Source: an uncultured Solimonas sp.
GTDB taxonomy: Bacteria; Pseudomonadota; Gammaproteobacteria; Nevskiales; Nevskiaceae
Length of the DNA: 8,228 nt
Reading direction: 5' to 3'
Assembly: GCA_946478985.1 (NCBI GenBank)
Contig: CAMLDZ010000133.1
Coordinates: 1-8,228, forward strand
Shown here: positions 1 to 5,443 of the stretch, piece by piece
Layout of the letters: each line of letters starts with the position of its first letter
How positions within the stretch are numbered: the first letter of the stretch is position 1
Translations under genes and position numbers: made by a program
The notes under the pieces: generated by a model
Told to the model about the DNA's origin: nothing
Seen by the model: the letters and a program-made list of their open reading frames with translations, nothing else
Database searches by the model: none

Positions 1-38
1 GGGGATAGGGGTAGGGGACAGGGGATACGGAGGTGGGG
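1..38 (+). repeat. G-run tract, potential G-quadruplex
   Basis: Four GGGG runs at 1-4, 8-11, 14-17 and 21-24 are separated by 3, 2 and 3 nt, and a fifth GGGG lies at 35-38. The units GGGGATA, GGGGTA, GGGGACA and GGGGATA make a degenerate 6-7-nt tandem repeat. The spacing fits an intramolecular G-quadruplex on the plus strand. It may extend left of the window. No function can be assigned; low-complexity G/C-run tracts between genes are common in GC-rich genomes. Confidence 0.6.
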
Positions 39-54
39 TTCGCGCGATGCCGGC

Positions 55-225
55 TCACGGCAGACGCAGCGAAATCATCGGCGGATCGGCCGGTGGTTCT
101 GCCGACGGGCCGGGCCGTGTCGCCAGCGCGGTGACGATGGCGGCGACCAGCCCGGGCAGCAGCGTCTGCGACGTAAAATGCCGCCGTGTCGTCTGCGTGC
201 CTGCCTGCTGCGCAATGCCGTTCAT
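55..225 (-). CDS. possible small ORF, 56 aa, unknown function
   Basis: This is a weak candidate. It starts at ATG (225-223) and ends at TGA (57-55). A Shine-Dalgarno-like GGAG (complement of 232-235) sits 6 nt upstream of the ATG. Most codons end in G or C, as in real genes of this window. The N-terminal part is polar and basic (MNGIAQQAGTQTTRRHF). A short hydrophobic stretch follows (LLPGLVAAIVTALA, about residues 22-35), then a Pro-rich tail. I recognise no family. It would be divergent from the TetR gene and would share its operator region, as TetR targets often do. It could equally be chance reading frame in GC-rich intergenic DNA, or a remnant. Confidence 0.3.
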   Translation of the reverse strand: MNGIAQQAGTQTTRRHFTSQTLLPGLVAAIVTALATRPGPSAEPPADPPMISLRLP

Positions 226-289
226 CAAACGCTCCGGGCTCGAAAACCCGCAGCGGACCGCGGGTCAGGTCACAATGTGGCCTGGGAAC

Positions 290-318
290 TTGTCAGGGTG
301 TTACCGATCAGTAACAAT
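290..318 (+). promoter_or_regulatory. putative promoter of the TetR-family gene
   Basis: A -35-like TTGTCA (290-295) and a -10-like AACAAT (313-318) are separated by 17 bp. The first operator copy (300-315) fills the spacer and touches the -10 box, so repressor bound there should block RNA polymerase. The -10 box matches the sigma-70 consensus at 4 of 6 positions, so the call is tentative. A second TTGTCA lies at 348-353 but has no good -10 partner on the plus strand. Its complement, TTGACA (354-349), could be a -35 box of a divergent promoter with a poor TAACCT -10 (330-325). Confidence 0.45.
300..315. promoter_or_regulatory. operator copy 1, TetR-type palindrome
   Basis: GTTACCGATCAGTAAC is a 16-bp palindrome broken only at one symmetrical pair (C/A). 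Dyads of this length and symmetry are typical TetR-family operators, and this one sits just upstream of a TetR-family gene. It lies between the putative -35 and -10 boxes of that gene. Autorepression is inferred from position. Confidence 0.75.
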
Positions 319-326
319 GCGGCGAG

Positions 327-342
327 GTTACCGATCAGTAAC
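327..342. promoter_or_regulatory. operator copy 2, TetR-type palindrome
   Basis: This is an exact second copy of GTTACCGATCAGTAAC, 27 bp downstream of the first (start to start), or about two and a half helical turns. Two exact copies of a near-palindrome in an otherwise unrelated 100-bp stretch are unlikely to be chance. It lies past the putative transcription start of the regulator and inside the spacer of a possible divergent promoter. Binding of two dimers, or control of both directions, is inferred. Confidence 0.75.
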
Positions 343-392
343 ATCGCTTGTCAAGACTTCCGCTGGTGGAAACGATTTAGAGATTCGAGGCA

Positions 393-1055
393 ATGACTGA
401 AAGCACGAGCCGCAGCAGCCTTCCGGAACCGGGTTCCGGCACGCGCGTGCGCGACCGCATCTTCAAGACCGCGCGCGAGCTGTTCTACCGGCAGGGCATC
501 CGCGCCGTCGGCGTCGACGCCATCGCCTGCGAGGCCGGTACCAACAAGATGAGCTTTTACCGCAGCTTCGCCTCGAAGGACGAGCTGGTGGCCGAATGCC
601 TGCGCGTGCAGACGCGCGAGTACTGGGAGTGGTGGGACGGCGTCGTCGCGCCGCACGCGGGCGACGCGCGCCGGCAGATCCAGGCGCTGTTCGAGGCCAG
701 CGTCGCCAAGGTCTGCAGCAAGGACACCTGCGGCTGCCCGATCAGCAACGCCGCCGTCGAACTGCGCGAGGAAGGCCATCCCGGCCACAAGCTGATCCGC
801 GCCTTCAAGAACGAGATCCGCAGCCGCATGCGCGCGCTGGCGCAGGATGCCGGCGCCAGCCAGGCCGACACGCTCGGCGATGCGCTGATGCTGCTGCTCG
901 AAGGCGTCACCAGCAGCAAGCTGACCTTCGCCGGCCGCACCGGCCCCCTGACCAGTTCGGTGGCCGCCGCCGAGGCGCTGCTGGAGGCCTTTCTGCCCGC
1001 GGCGACTGCAAAGGCGCCGGCCAGGGCCACCAGGACCGCCGCTCGCAAGCGCTGA
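393..1055 (+). CDS. TetR/AcrR-family transcriptional regulator
   Basis: This is a 220-aa one-component regulator expected to bind DNA as a dimer and to release it on ligand binding. Residues about 20-66 form the TetR N-terminal DNA-binding domain: helix 1 around RDRIFKTARELFYRQGI, then VDAIACEAGTNKMSFYRSF with the helix-turn-helix, then KDELVAE. The rest is the helical ligand and dimerisation domain. It carries GCPISNAAVEL (114-124), a stretch typical of one TetR subgroup, preceded by C108 and C113, with C115 inside it. The last 20 residues are an Ala/Arg/Lys-rich tail. The start is the first ATG in frame. Its Shine-Dalgarno is weak: GAGG only 2 nt upstream, AGAG 10 nt upstream. Two operator-like palindromes precede it, which suggests autorepression. 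The next gene on the same strand encodes a TonB-dependent receptor, a plausible target. The inducer cannot be told from sequence. Confidence 0.93.
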   Translation: MTESTSRSSLPEPGSGTRVRDRIFKTARELFYRQGIRAVGVDAIACEAGTNKMSFYRSFASKDELVAECLRVQTREYWEWWDGVVAPHAGDARRQIQALFEASVAKVCSKDTCGCPISNAAVELREEGHPGHKLIRAFKNEIRSRMRALAQDAGASQADTLGDALMLLLEGVTSSKLTFAGRTGPLTSSVAAAEALLEAFLPAATAKAPARATRTAARKR

Positions 1056-1112
1056 GCCGCAGGCCGGCGACCCGGCACCGTTCGCCTTTCCGATGACCGC
1101 CGATCGCGGCGA

Positions 1113-1129
1113 TCCGACCGTTGGTCGGA
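1113..1129. promoter_or_regulatory. perfect palindrome, candidate operator or weak terminator
   Basis: TCCGACCGTTGGTCGGA has two perfect 7-bp arms around a 3-nt centre. It lies 58 nt after the regulator stop and about 100 bp before the receptor's -10-like repeats. No T-run follows in either direction, which argues against an intrinsic terminator. Length and symmetry suit a dimeric regulator's site. Its sequence differs from the twin palindromes at 300-342, so if it is an operator it is probably read by another protein. Confidence 0.45.
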
Positions 1130-1201
1130 ACCGCGGTCGCGCGCCTTGCACTCGCTCGCCGGCTACCGACAAAAGTCTCGCGCATTGGCGCATGATGATG
1201 A

Positions 1202-1249
1202 TTGCGCAGCGAAATTAATAGCGGACTATAAAAAATAGCGGACTATAAG
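1202..1249 (+). promoter_or_regulatory. putative receptor-gene promoter with tandem 15-bp repeat
   Basis: AATAGCGGACTATAA occurs twice, at 1217-1231 and 1234-1248, 17 bp apart start to start. Each copy ends in a -10-like box: TATAAA (1227-1232) and TATAAG (1244-1249). TTGCGC (1202-1207) could serve as a -35 box for the first, with a long 19-bp spacer. The second has no good -35 box. This is the only strongly AT-rich stretch near the receptor gene, so a promoter here is likely, though the exact boxes are uncertain. Initiation would give a leader of about 100-120 nt. Confidence 0.5.
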
Positions 1250-1344
1250 AATCTCGCGCAGCCGGGGCGAACAGGAGGGAGCACGGCATCGGTTCCGGCG
1301 GCATCCGCCGCCGCGCAGCATCGCTTCAAGAAAAACCAGAACGT

Positions 1345-1350
1345 GGAGGA
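1345..1350 (+). promoter_or_regulatory. Shine-Dalgarno that fixes the receptor start
   Basis: GGAGGA lies 6 nt before ATG 1357-1359. The in-frame GTG at 1351 touches this site directly and could not be used efficiently, so the ATG is chosen. Confidence 0.8.
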
Positions 1351-1356
1351 GTGAGC

Positions 1357-3807
1357 ATGGGACATCACAAGCAACTGCAAATGCTGGCGCATGGCGGCGC
1401 CATGGCGCTGGCGCTGGCGATCGGGCCGGCGGCGCGCGCCGCCGAGGTGCCGGTCGAAGCGGCGCCGGAAACAACCGAGCCGACGGCCGAGGCGGCTCCC
1501 GAAGCGGCGGCGCCGCTGCCGGTCGACGACAGCGCCGGTATCGAGGAGATCATCGTCACCGCCACCAAGCGCGCGCAATCGATCAGCGAGGTGCCGATGT
1601 CGATCTCGGCGTTCAGCGGCGAGCAGCTGGCCGAGAAGGGCGTGGCGGACGTGGCCGATCTGCAGAAGATCGTCTCCGGCTTTCGTTATTCGGAAGGTAA
1701 CAACGGCACGCCGATCTATTCGATCCGCGGCGTCGGCTTCAACGAAACCAGCCTCGGCGCGCTGGCCAACGTGCCGGTCTATGTCGACGAGGCGCCGGTG
1801 CCGTTCCCGATCATGAGCGGCGGCGTGGCGATGGACCTCGAACGCGTCGAAGTCCTGAAGGGCCCGCAGGGCACGCTGTTCGGCCAGAACGCCACCGGCG
1901 GCGCGGTGAACTACATCGCCGCCAAGCCGACCGACCAGTTCAGCTCGGCGCTGACGCTCGGCTACGGTCGCTTCCAGGAGCAGACGATCGAAGGCTATGT
2001 CAGCGGCCCGCTCGCCGCCGGCATCCGCGGCCGGCTCGCGGTCAAGGCCCAGAACAGCGGTCCCTGGCAGAAGAGCGCCAGCCGCGACGACGAGCTGGGC
2101 CGCAAGAACGAGCTCAATGCCCGTGCGCTGTTCGACTGGCAGGCCAGCGAGGCGCTGAAGCTGACGCTGACCCTGTCGGCACGCCGCGACAAGTCCGATC
2201 CGCAGGCCCTGCAGTACTCGGGCTATCGCTACCAGCTGCAGCCGGCAGCCGATCTCGACATCCTGCCGGTGGCCGAGCAGGAGGCGGTGGAGAACACGCC
2301 GACCAGCCGCGACAACCGCAAGGCCGACTGGGGGCCGCGCAATCCGCGCAACGACGCGCACCAGCAGCAGGCGGCGCTGCGCGGCGACTACGCGACCGGC
2401 GACGACAGCACGCTGACTTATCTGGGCTCCTACGCGCACTTCAAGCGCTCGATGTATGCCGATCCGGACGGACTGCCGATCGAGAACAGCGAGGGCGAAT
2501 CGGACGGCGAGATCGACGCGCACTCGCACGAGCTGCGCTGGTCCGGTCGCAGCTTCGAGCGCCTGCAGTGGCTGGTCGGCCTCAATTACAGCAATGGCCA
2601 GGTCGACCAGTACGACATCATCCGCCTGGGCCAGAACAGCAACAGCTACGGTCTGGTGCTGGCACCGGCGCAGCAGGGCTTCCCGCCGAACCCGGCTTTC
2701 CACTTCTCCGCGGCCAACAACGACAGCGAGCAGAAGTTCGTCAACAAGGCGGTGTTCGCGGCGCTCGACTACGACCTCAGCCAGCAGTTCCGCGCGCATC
2801 TGGCGGCGCGCCACACCAAGGCCACCGACGATTTCCGCGGTTGCACCACCGATGCCGGCGACGGCGTGACGGCGGCGGCGATCAACGGCGTGTTCGGATC
2901 GGCGATCGCGCCCGGCGGCTGCATCACCGGTGTCGCGGATAGTCTGGCCACGAGCGGCACCATCACGCCGCAGCCCGAGTACCTCAAGCGCAAGCTCGAC
3001 GAGGACAACAACACCTGGCGCGTCGGGCTCGACTACAAGCCCGCCGACGGCACGCTGTTCTATGTCAGCCTCAGCAAGGGCTACAAGGGCGGCAGCTTCC
3101 CCAATCTCTCGGCGTTCTCGCAGCAGCAGTATCAGCCGGTGGTGCAGGAATCGCTGCTGGCGACCGAGCTGGGCTTCAAGACGATCTTCCGCGAGCAGCA
3201 GCTGCAGATCGACGGCGCGGTCTTCCACTACGACTACAAGAACAAGCAGGTCCGCGGCAGCCTCGACACCGGCGTGCCGTTCGGCGTGCTGCCGTCGCTG
3301 ATCAACGTGCCCAAGTCCGAGCAGCTCGGTGCCGAGACGCAGCTGGTGTGGCGGCCGGCGGCGGGCTGGACCACCTCGCTCAGCGCCGTCTACATCGACT
3401 CCGAGATCAAGGGTGATTTCACCTCGTATGACGACTTCGGCGGTGTCAGCAACTTCGGCGGGCAGACGCTGCCGAACACGCCGGAGTGGCAGGCCAACGC
3501 CGACGTCCAGTACGCCTGGTCGCTGGCCAGCGGCTACGTGCCCTTCGTCGGCGTCAACGCGCATTACGAGGGCGAGACCTACAACGGCTTTGGCGAGGAC
3601 GAGGCGCTGAAGATCGACAGCTACACGCTGGTCGACCTGCGCGCCGGCACCGATTCCGCCGACGGCCGCTGGCGCGCGACGCTATGGGTGCGCAACCTCA
3701 CCGACGAGTACTACTGGCTCAACCAGCTGCGCATCGGCGACACCATCACCAAGGTCGTCGGCATGCCGCGGACCTATGGGGTTGGCTTCACGTATCGCTT
3801 CCAGTAG
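1357..3807 (+). CDS. TonB-dependent outer membrane receptor
   Basis: This 816-aa protein is an energised gated outer-membrane transporter, driven by TonB-ExbB-ExbD. Residues 1-28 are a signal peptide with a hydrophobic core (AMALALAIG) and an ARA|A cleavage site. An Ala/Pro/Glu-rich linker (29-56) follows. The TonB box is EEIIVTATKR (63-72). The plug spans about 73-192 and holds SIRGVGF, VYVDEAPV and the diagnostic ERVEVLKGPQGTLFGQNATGGAVNYI region (162-187). The remainder is the 22-strand beta-barrel, ending in YGVGFTYRFQ. The terminal residue is Gln, with the usual aromatic Phe penultimate. The only two cysteines I see, C496 and C522, may form a disulfide in an extracellular loop (inference). 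Length is normal for the family and the gene is intact. The substrate cannot be read from sequence: siderophores, sterols, hydrocarbons or sugars are all possible, and no siderophore or haem gene lies nearby. The TetR gene upstream may control it. A long ORF on the opposite strand here is a codon-bias shadow. Confidence 0.95.
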   Translation: MGHHKQLQMLAHGGAMALALAIGPAARAAEVPVEAAPETTEPTAEAAPEAAAPLPVDDSAGIEEIIVTATKRAQSISEVPMSISAFSGEQLAEKGVADVADLQKIVSGFRYSEGNNGTPIYSIRGVGFNETSLGALANVPVYVDEAPVPFPIMSGGVAMDLERVEVLKGPQGTLFGQNATGGAVNYIAAKPTDQFSSALTLGYGRFQEQTIEGYVSGPLAAGIRGRLAVKAQNSGPWQKSASRDDELGRKNELNARALFDWQASEALKLTLTLSARRDKSDPQALQYSGYRYQLQPAADLDILPVAEQEAVENTPTSRDNRKADWGPRNPRNDAHQQQAALRGDYATGDDSTLTYLGSYAHFKRSMYADPDGLPIENSEGESDGEIDAHSHELRWSGRSFERLQWLVGLNYSNGQVDQYDIIRLGQNSNSYGLVLAPAQQGFPPNPAFHFSAANNDSEQKFVNKAVFAALDYDLSQQFRAHLAARHTKATDDFRGCTTDAGDGVTAAAINGVFGSAIAPGGCITGVADSLATSGTITPQPEYLKRKLDEDNNTWRVGLDYKPADGTLFYVSLSKGYKGGSFPNLSAFSQQQYQPVVQESLLATELGFKTIFREQQLQIDGAVFHYDYKNKQVRGSLDTGVPFGVLPSLINVPKSEQLGAETQLVWRPAAGWTTSLSAVYIDSEIKGDFTSYDDFGGVSNFGGQTLPNTPEWQANADVQYAWSLASGYVPFVGVNAHYEGETYNGFGEDEALKIDSYTLVDLRAGTDSADGRWRATLWVRNLTDEYYWLNQLRIGDTITKVVGMPRTYGVGFTYRFQ

Positions 3808-3809
3808 CG

Positions 3810-3834
3810 CCCTCGTCCGCCTCTGCGGGGCACC
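3810..3834 (+). repeat. degenerate copy of the GC-rich repeat module
   Basis: Directly after the receptor stop, this 25-nt stretch (CCCTCGTCCGCC, then TCTGCGGGGCACC) matches the module CCCTCATCCGCC plus CTGCGGGCACC found at 5111-5132 and 5398-5418. It differs by one substitution and about two single-base insertions. As at the other two sites, a CTCTCCC-type hairpin follows. It appears to be a worn member of the same mosaic repeat family. Confidence 0.55.
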
Positions 3835-3869
3835 GAAGAAAAGCCCCTCTCCCGCTTGCGGGAGAGGGG
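3835..3869 (-). terminator. intrinsic terminator of the minus-strand hydrolase gene
   Basis: A perfect 12-bp stem (3844-3855 with 3858-3869, CCCCTCTCCCGC arm) with a TT tip lies 16 nt past the minus-strand stop codon. On the minus strand it is followed at once by CTTTTCTTC (complement of 3843-3835), a usable T-rich tail. On the plus strand the tail is G-rich, so termination of the receptor transcript there would rest on the hairpin alone. The same hairpin belongs to the repeat element at 3844-3882, so a repeat seems to have been co-opted as a terminator. Confidence 0.75.
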
Positions 3870-3882
3870 TTGGGGGTGAGGG
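3844..3882 (+). repeat. 39-nt hairpin repeat element, copy 1
   Basis: The 26-nt hairpin (3844-3869) is followed by a G-rich tail, TTGGGGGTGAGGG (3870-3882). The whole has the same length and layout as 5332-5370, with arms differing by a few bases and the same TGGGG...TGAGGG tail. I know this type of palindrome as a common intergenic, REP-like sequence in GC-rich proteobacteria (general recollection, not searched here). It ends 3 nt before the minus-strand stop codon. I see no clear 7-bp direct duplication around this copy. Confidence 0.75.
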
Positions 3883-3885
3883 AAA

Positions 3886-5037
3886 TCAGGCGCCGAGATC
3901 GGCCAGCGGATGCGCGCCCTCGGACCACGGCGCGACGAAGTGCGCCTCGACCTCCGCCGCCGTGACTCCAGCCAGCGTCGCCGGCGTCCAGCGCGGCTTG
4001 CGGTCCTTGTCGATCAGCAGCGCACGCACGCCCTCGGCAAAGTTCGGCCGCTCGCTGCAGCGCAGCGCCACGATCATCTCCATCCGCAGGACCTCGGCCA
4101 GGCTCATCGTGCGGCCGCGGCGCAGCAGCTCGTCGGTCAGCGCCAGCGACAGCGGCGCGCCGGCGGCCAGCGTCTGCACCGCCTGCTTGAGCCAGGCGTC
4201 GTCGCCGTCGTAGGCGGTGAGCCGCGCGCAGATCTCGGCGATCGAATCGCCGGCCGTCAGGCTGGCGAGCAGCGCTGCGTGGCGCAGTAGATTCGATTCC
4301 GGCAGCAGCGGCGCGGCGCTGTCGGCGTACGGCTGCAGCGCCTGCGTCAGGCGCGCGCGGTCCTGCGCGGCCTCGCCGCTCCAGTCGAGCCCGGTCAGCA
4401 TGGCGAAGATCGCCTCGCGATCTCCGGCGCGGACGAAGTGATCGGCCAGCTGGGCGTGCAGCATGTCGTGGGCGTTGATCGAGCAGCCGGTCAGGCCGAG
4501 GAACAGGCCGATCGCCGGCGGCAGGCGGCCGAGGAACCAGCTGCCGCCGACATCCGGGAACAGGCCGATGGTGATTTCCGGCATCGCGCCGCGCGTGGTC
4601 TCGGTGACCAGTCGATGGCTGGCACCGACCATCACGCCGATGCCGCCGCCCATGACGATGCCGCTGCCCCAGACCAGCAGCGGTTTGGGATAGCGGTGGC
4701 AGAAATGATCGAGCCGGTATTCGGCATTGAAGAACGGCAGGTTGGCGCCGATCGCCACGGCGCCCGGCTGCGCGCGCATGTTGCGGTACAGGCTGCGCAC
4801 GTCGCCGCCGGCGCACAGCGCCTTGTCGCCGGCGCCGTGGATCACCACGCAGGCGATCGAAGGATCGTCGGCCCAGGCGCGCAGCTGCGCGTGCAACTGC
4901 TCGATCATCGGCAGGCTCAGCGCATTGAGCGACTTCTCGGCGTTGAGCTGGGCGTAGCCGATCTGCAGGCCGTTGGCGGCGGGCAGGATGCGGGAGAGGA
5001 CGAGCGCGGCGGCGGTTTCGGTCTGGAGGTCGTTCAT
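3886..5037 (-). CDS. 3-hydroxyisobutyryl-CoA hydrolase family protein (paralogue 1)
   Basis: This 383-aa crotonase-superfamily protein has the length and motifs of 3-hydroxyisobutyryl-CoA hydrolase, which cleaves 3-hydroxyisobutyryl-CoA to 3-hydroxyisobutyrate and CoA in valine breakdown. Visible motifs are LNAEKSLNALS (31-41), the first oxyanion-hole segment ALCAGGD (73-79), the second in WGSGIVMGGGIG (123-134), and MPEITIGLFPDVGG (152-165). E154 and D162 match the glutamate and aspartate, eight residues apart, implicated in catalysis in mammalian HIBCH. The C-terminal signature is FAEGVRALLIDKDRKPRW (333-350). Enoyl-CoA hydratases are shorter, near 260 aa, and lack this C-terminal part. The start ATG has no Shine-Dalgarno; a 13-codon frame (5075-5034) overlaps it as ATGA. 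The gene lies 408 bp downstream of the dehydrogenase gene across a repeat mosaic, so co-transcription is uncertain. It ends at a convergent terminator. Against paralogue 2, 37 of 54 positions match by hand count in the region starting IGYAQLNAEK. It may act on a related acyl-CoA. Confidence 0.88.
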   Translation of the reverse strand: MNDLQTETAAALVLSRILPAANGLQIGYAQLNAEKSLNALSLPMIEQLHAQLRAWADDPSIACVVIHGAGDKALCAGGDVRSLYRNMRAQPGAVAIGANLPFFNAEYRLDHFCHRYPKPLLVWGSGIVMGGGIGVMVGASHRLVTETTRGAMPEITIGLFPDVGGSWFLGRLPPAIGLFLGLTGCSINAHDMLHAQLADHFVRAGDREAIFAMLTGLDWSGEAAQDRARLTQALQPYADSAAPLLPESNLLRHAALLASLTAGDSIAEICARLTAYDGDDAWLKQAVQTLAAGAPLSLALTDELLRRGRTMSLAEVLRMEMIVALRCSERPNFAEGVRALLIDKDRKPRWTPATLAGVTAAEVEAHFVAPWSEGAHPLADLGA

Positions 5038-5049
5038 GGCGGCGGCGAT

Positions 5050-5156
5050 GATAGCGCCGTCGCCGTGGCTTTCATCCCCATGAGCGCAACGCGTCGTGCG
5101 CCGCGCTGCCCCTCATCCGCCCTGCGGGCACCTTCTCCCCGCGCGCGGGGAGAAGG
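5050..5156 (+). repeat. mosaic unit I (modules C and A plus hairpin)
   Basis: Module C (5050-5090) runs into module A (5084-5131), the two sharing GCGCAAC (5084-5090). A perfect 26-nt palindrome follows at 5131-5156 (half-site CCTTCTCCCCGCG). Inside module A is a small GCCC-TGC-GGGC hairpin (5119-5129). Compared with unit II this unit lacks the 39-nt hairpin element, and so represents the unoccupied arrangement. Confidence 0.8.
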
Positions 5157-5290
5157 AGAGACCTGGAAGATTCCCTCGACCAGGCACTACAGACCTTCTC
5201 TCCGCGCACGGGGAGAAGGAACAATGGCGGAAAGTTTGATTGCCATTTCATTCACCCTCTCCGTGCGCGCGGGGAGGAGGAAGCTGTGCT

Positions 5291-5443
5291 GATAGCGCTG
5301 CCGCCATGGCTTTCATCTCCACGAGCGCCACTCCCTCTCCCCGCCTGCGGGGAGAGGGCTGGGGTGAGGGGCGCCACGCGCCGCGCGCCGCGCTGCCCCT
5401 CATCCGCCCTGCGGGCACTCTCTCCCCGCACGCGGCGACAAGG
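5291..5443 (+). repeat. mosaic unit II (as unit I, with inserted hairpin element)
   Basis: Module C' (5291-5331) and module A' (5371-5418) are the same sequences as in unit I, but are split by a 39-nt element at 5332-5370. GCGCCAC occurs on both sides of that element (5325-5331 and 5371-5377). A degenerate hairpin (5418-5443) ends the unit, just before the dehydrogenase stop codon. Confidence 0.8.
5332..5370 (+). mobile_element. 39-nt hairpin element, copy 2, with 7-bp flanking duplication
   Basis: The element is a 12-bp-stem hairpin (5333-5358) plus the tail CTGGGGTGAGGG. It matches copy 1 (3844-3882) in length and layout. It is bounded by the direct repeat GCGCCAC, whereas unit I has a single GCGCAAC at the matching position. 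This is the pattern left by insertion with target duplication. The element codes for nothing, so any movement would need an enzyme acting in trans, as known for REP-associated tyrosine transposases; none is visible here. Confidence 0.55.

Larger units (their letters stand above)
1056..1356. other. intergenic region between regulator and receptor genes
   Basis: This 301-bp stretch holds no credible gene. From left to right it has a 5-bp hairpin (1098-1102 with 1107-1111), a perfect 17-bp palindrome (1113-1129), an AT-rich segment with tandem promoter-like repeats (1211-1251), and a leader of roughly 110-120 nt. The leader holds an AGGAGG (1273-1278) with no start codon at a usable distance and a 6-bp hairpin (1296-1301 with 1305-1310). 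The true Shine-Dalgarno (1345-1350) closes it. The AT-rich part contrasts sharply with its GC-rich surroundings, as bacterial promoters in such genomes often do. Confidence 0.7.

Noticed and set aside
47..400. 117-codon plus-strand frame upstream of the TetR gene
   Set aside because: It runs through the putative operators and promoter and overlaps the TetR start. It has no motif and no good ribosome binding site.
1098..1129. Intrinsic terminator after the TetR gene
   Set aside because: Two short hairpins are present, but neither is followed by a T-run on either strand, so a terminator call is not supported.
351..1193. 280-codon minus-strand frame opposite the TetR gene
   Set aside because: It is an antisense shadow. 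It covers the operators and promoter and has no family motifs.
1351..1356. GTG 1351 as start of the receptor
   Set aside because: It directly abuts the GGAGGA site with no spacing. ATG 1357 has the normal 6-nt spacing.
1243..3564. 773-codon minus-strand frame opposite the TonB-dependent receptor gene
   Set aside because: It lacks recognisable domains and is Arg/Ala/Leu-biased as expected of the antisense of a GC-rich gene. The receptor on the plus strand has a full set of family motifs and a Shine-Dalgarno.
4438..5292. 284-codon plus-strand frame opposite hydrolase paralogue 1, running into the repeat mosaic
   Set aside because: It is an antisense shadow that continues through palindromic repeats and has no domain signature.
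5131..5443. CRISPR array suggested by regularly spaced palindromes
   Set aside because: Spacing varies from 61 to 85 bp, the hairpins diverge from one another, the intervening DNA includes duplicated modules, and no cas gene is present. It fits REP-like mosaic repeats instead.
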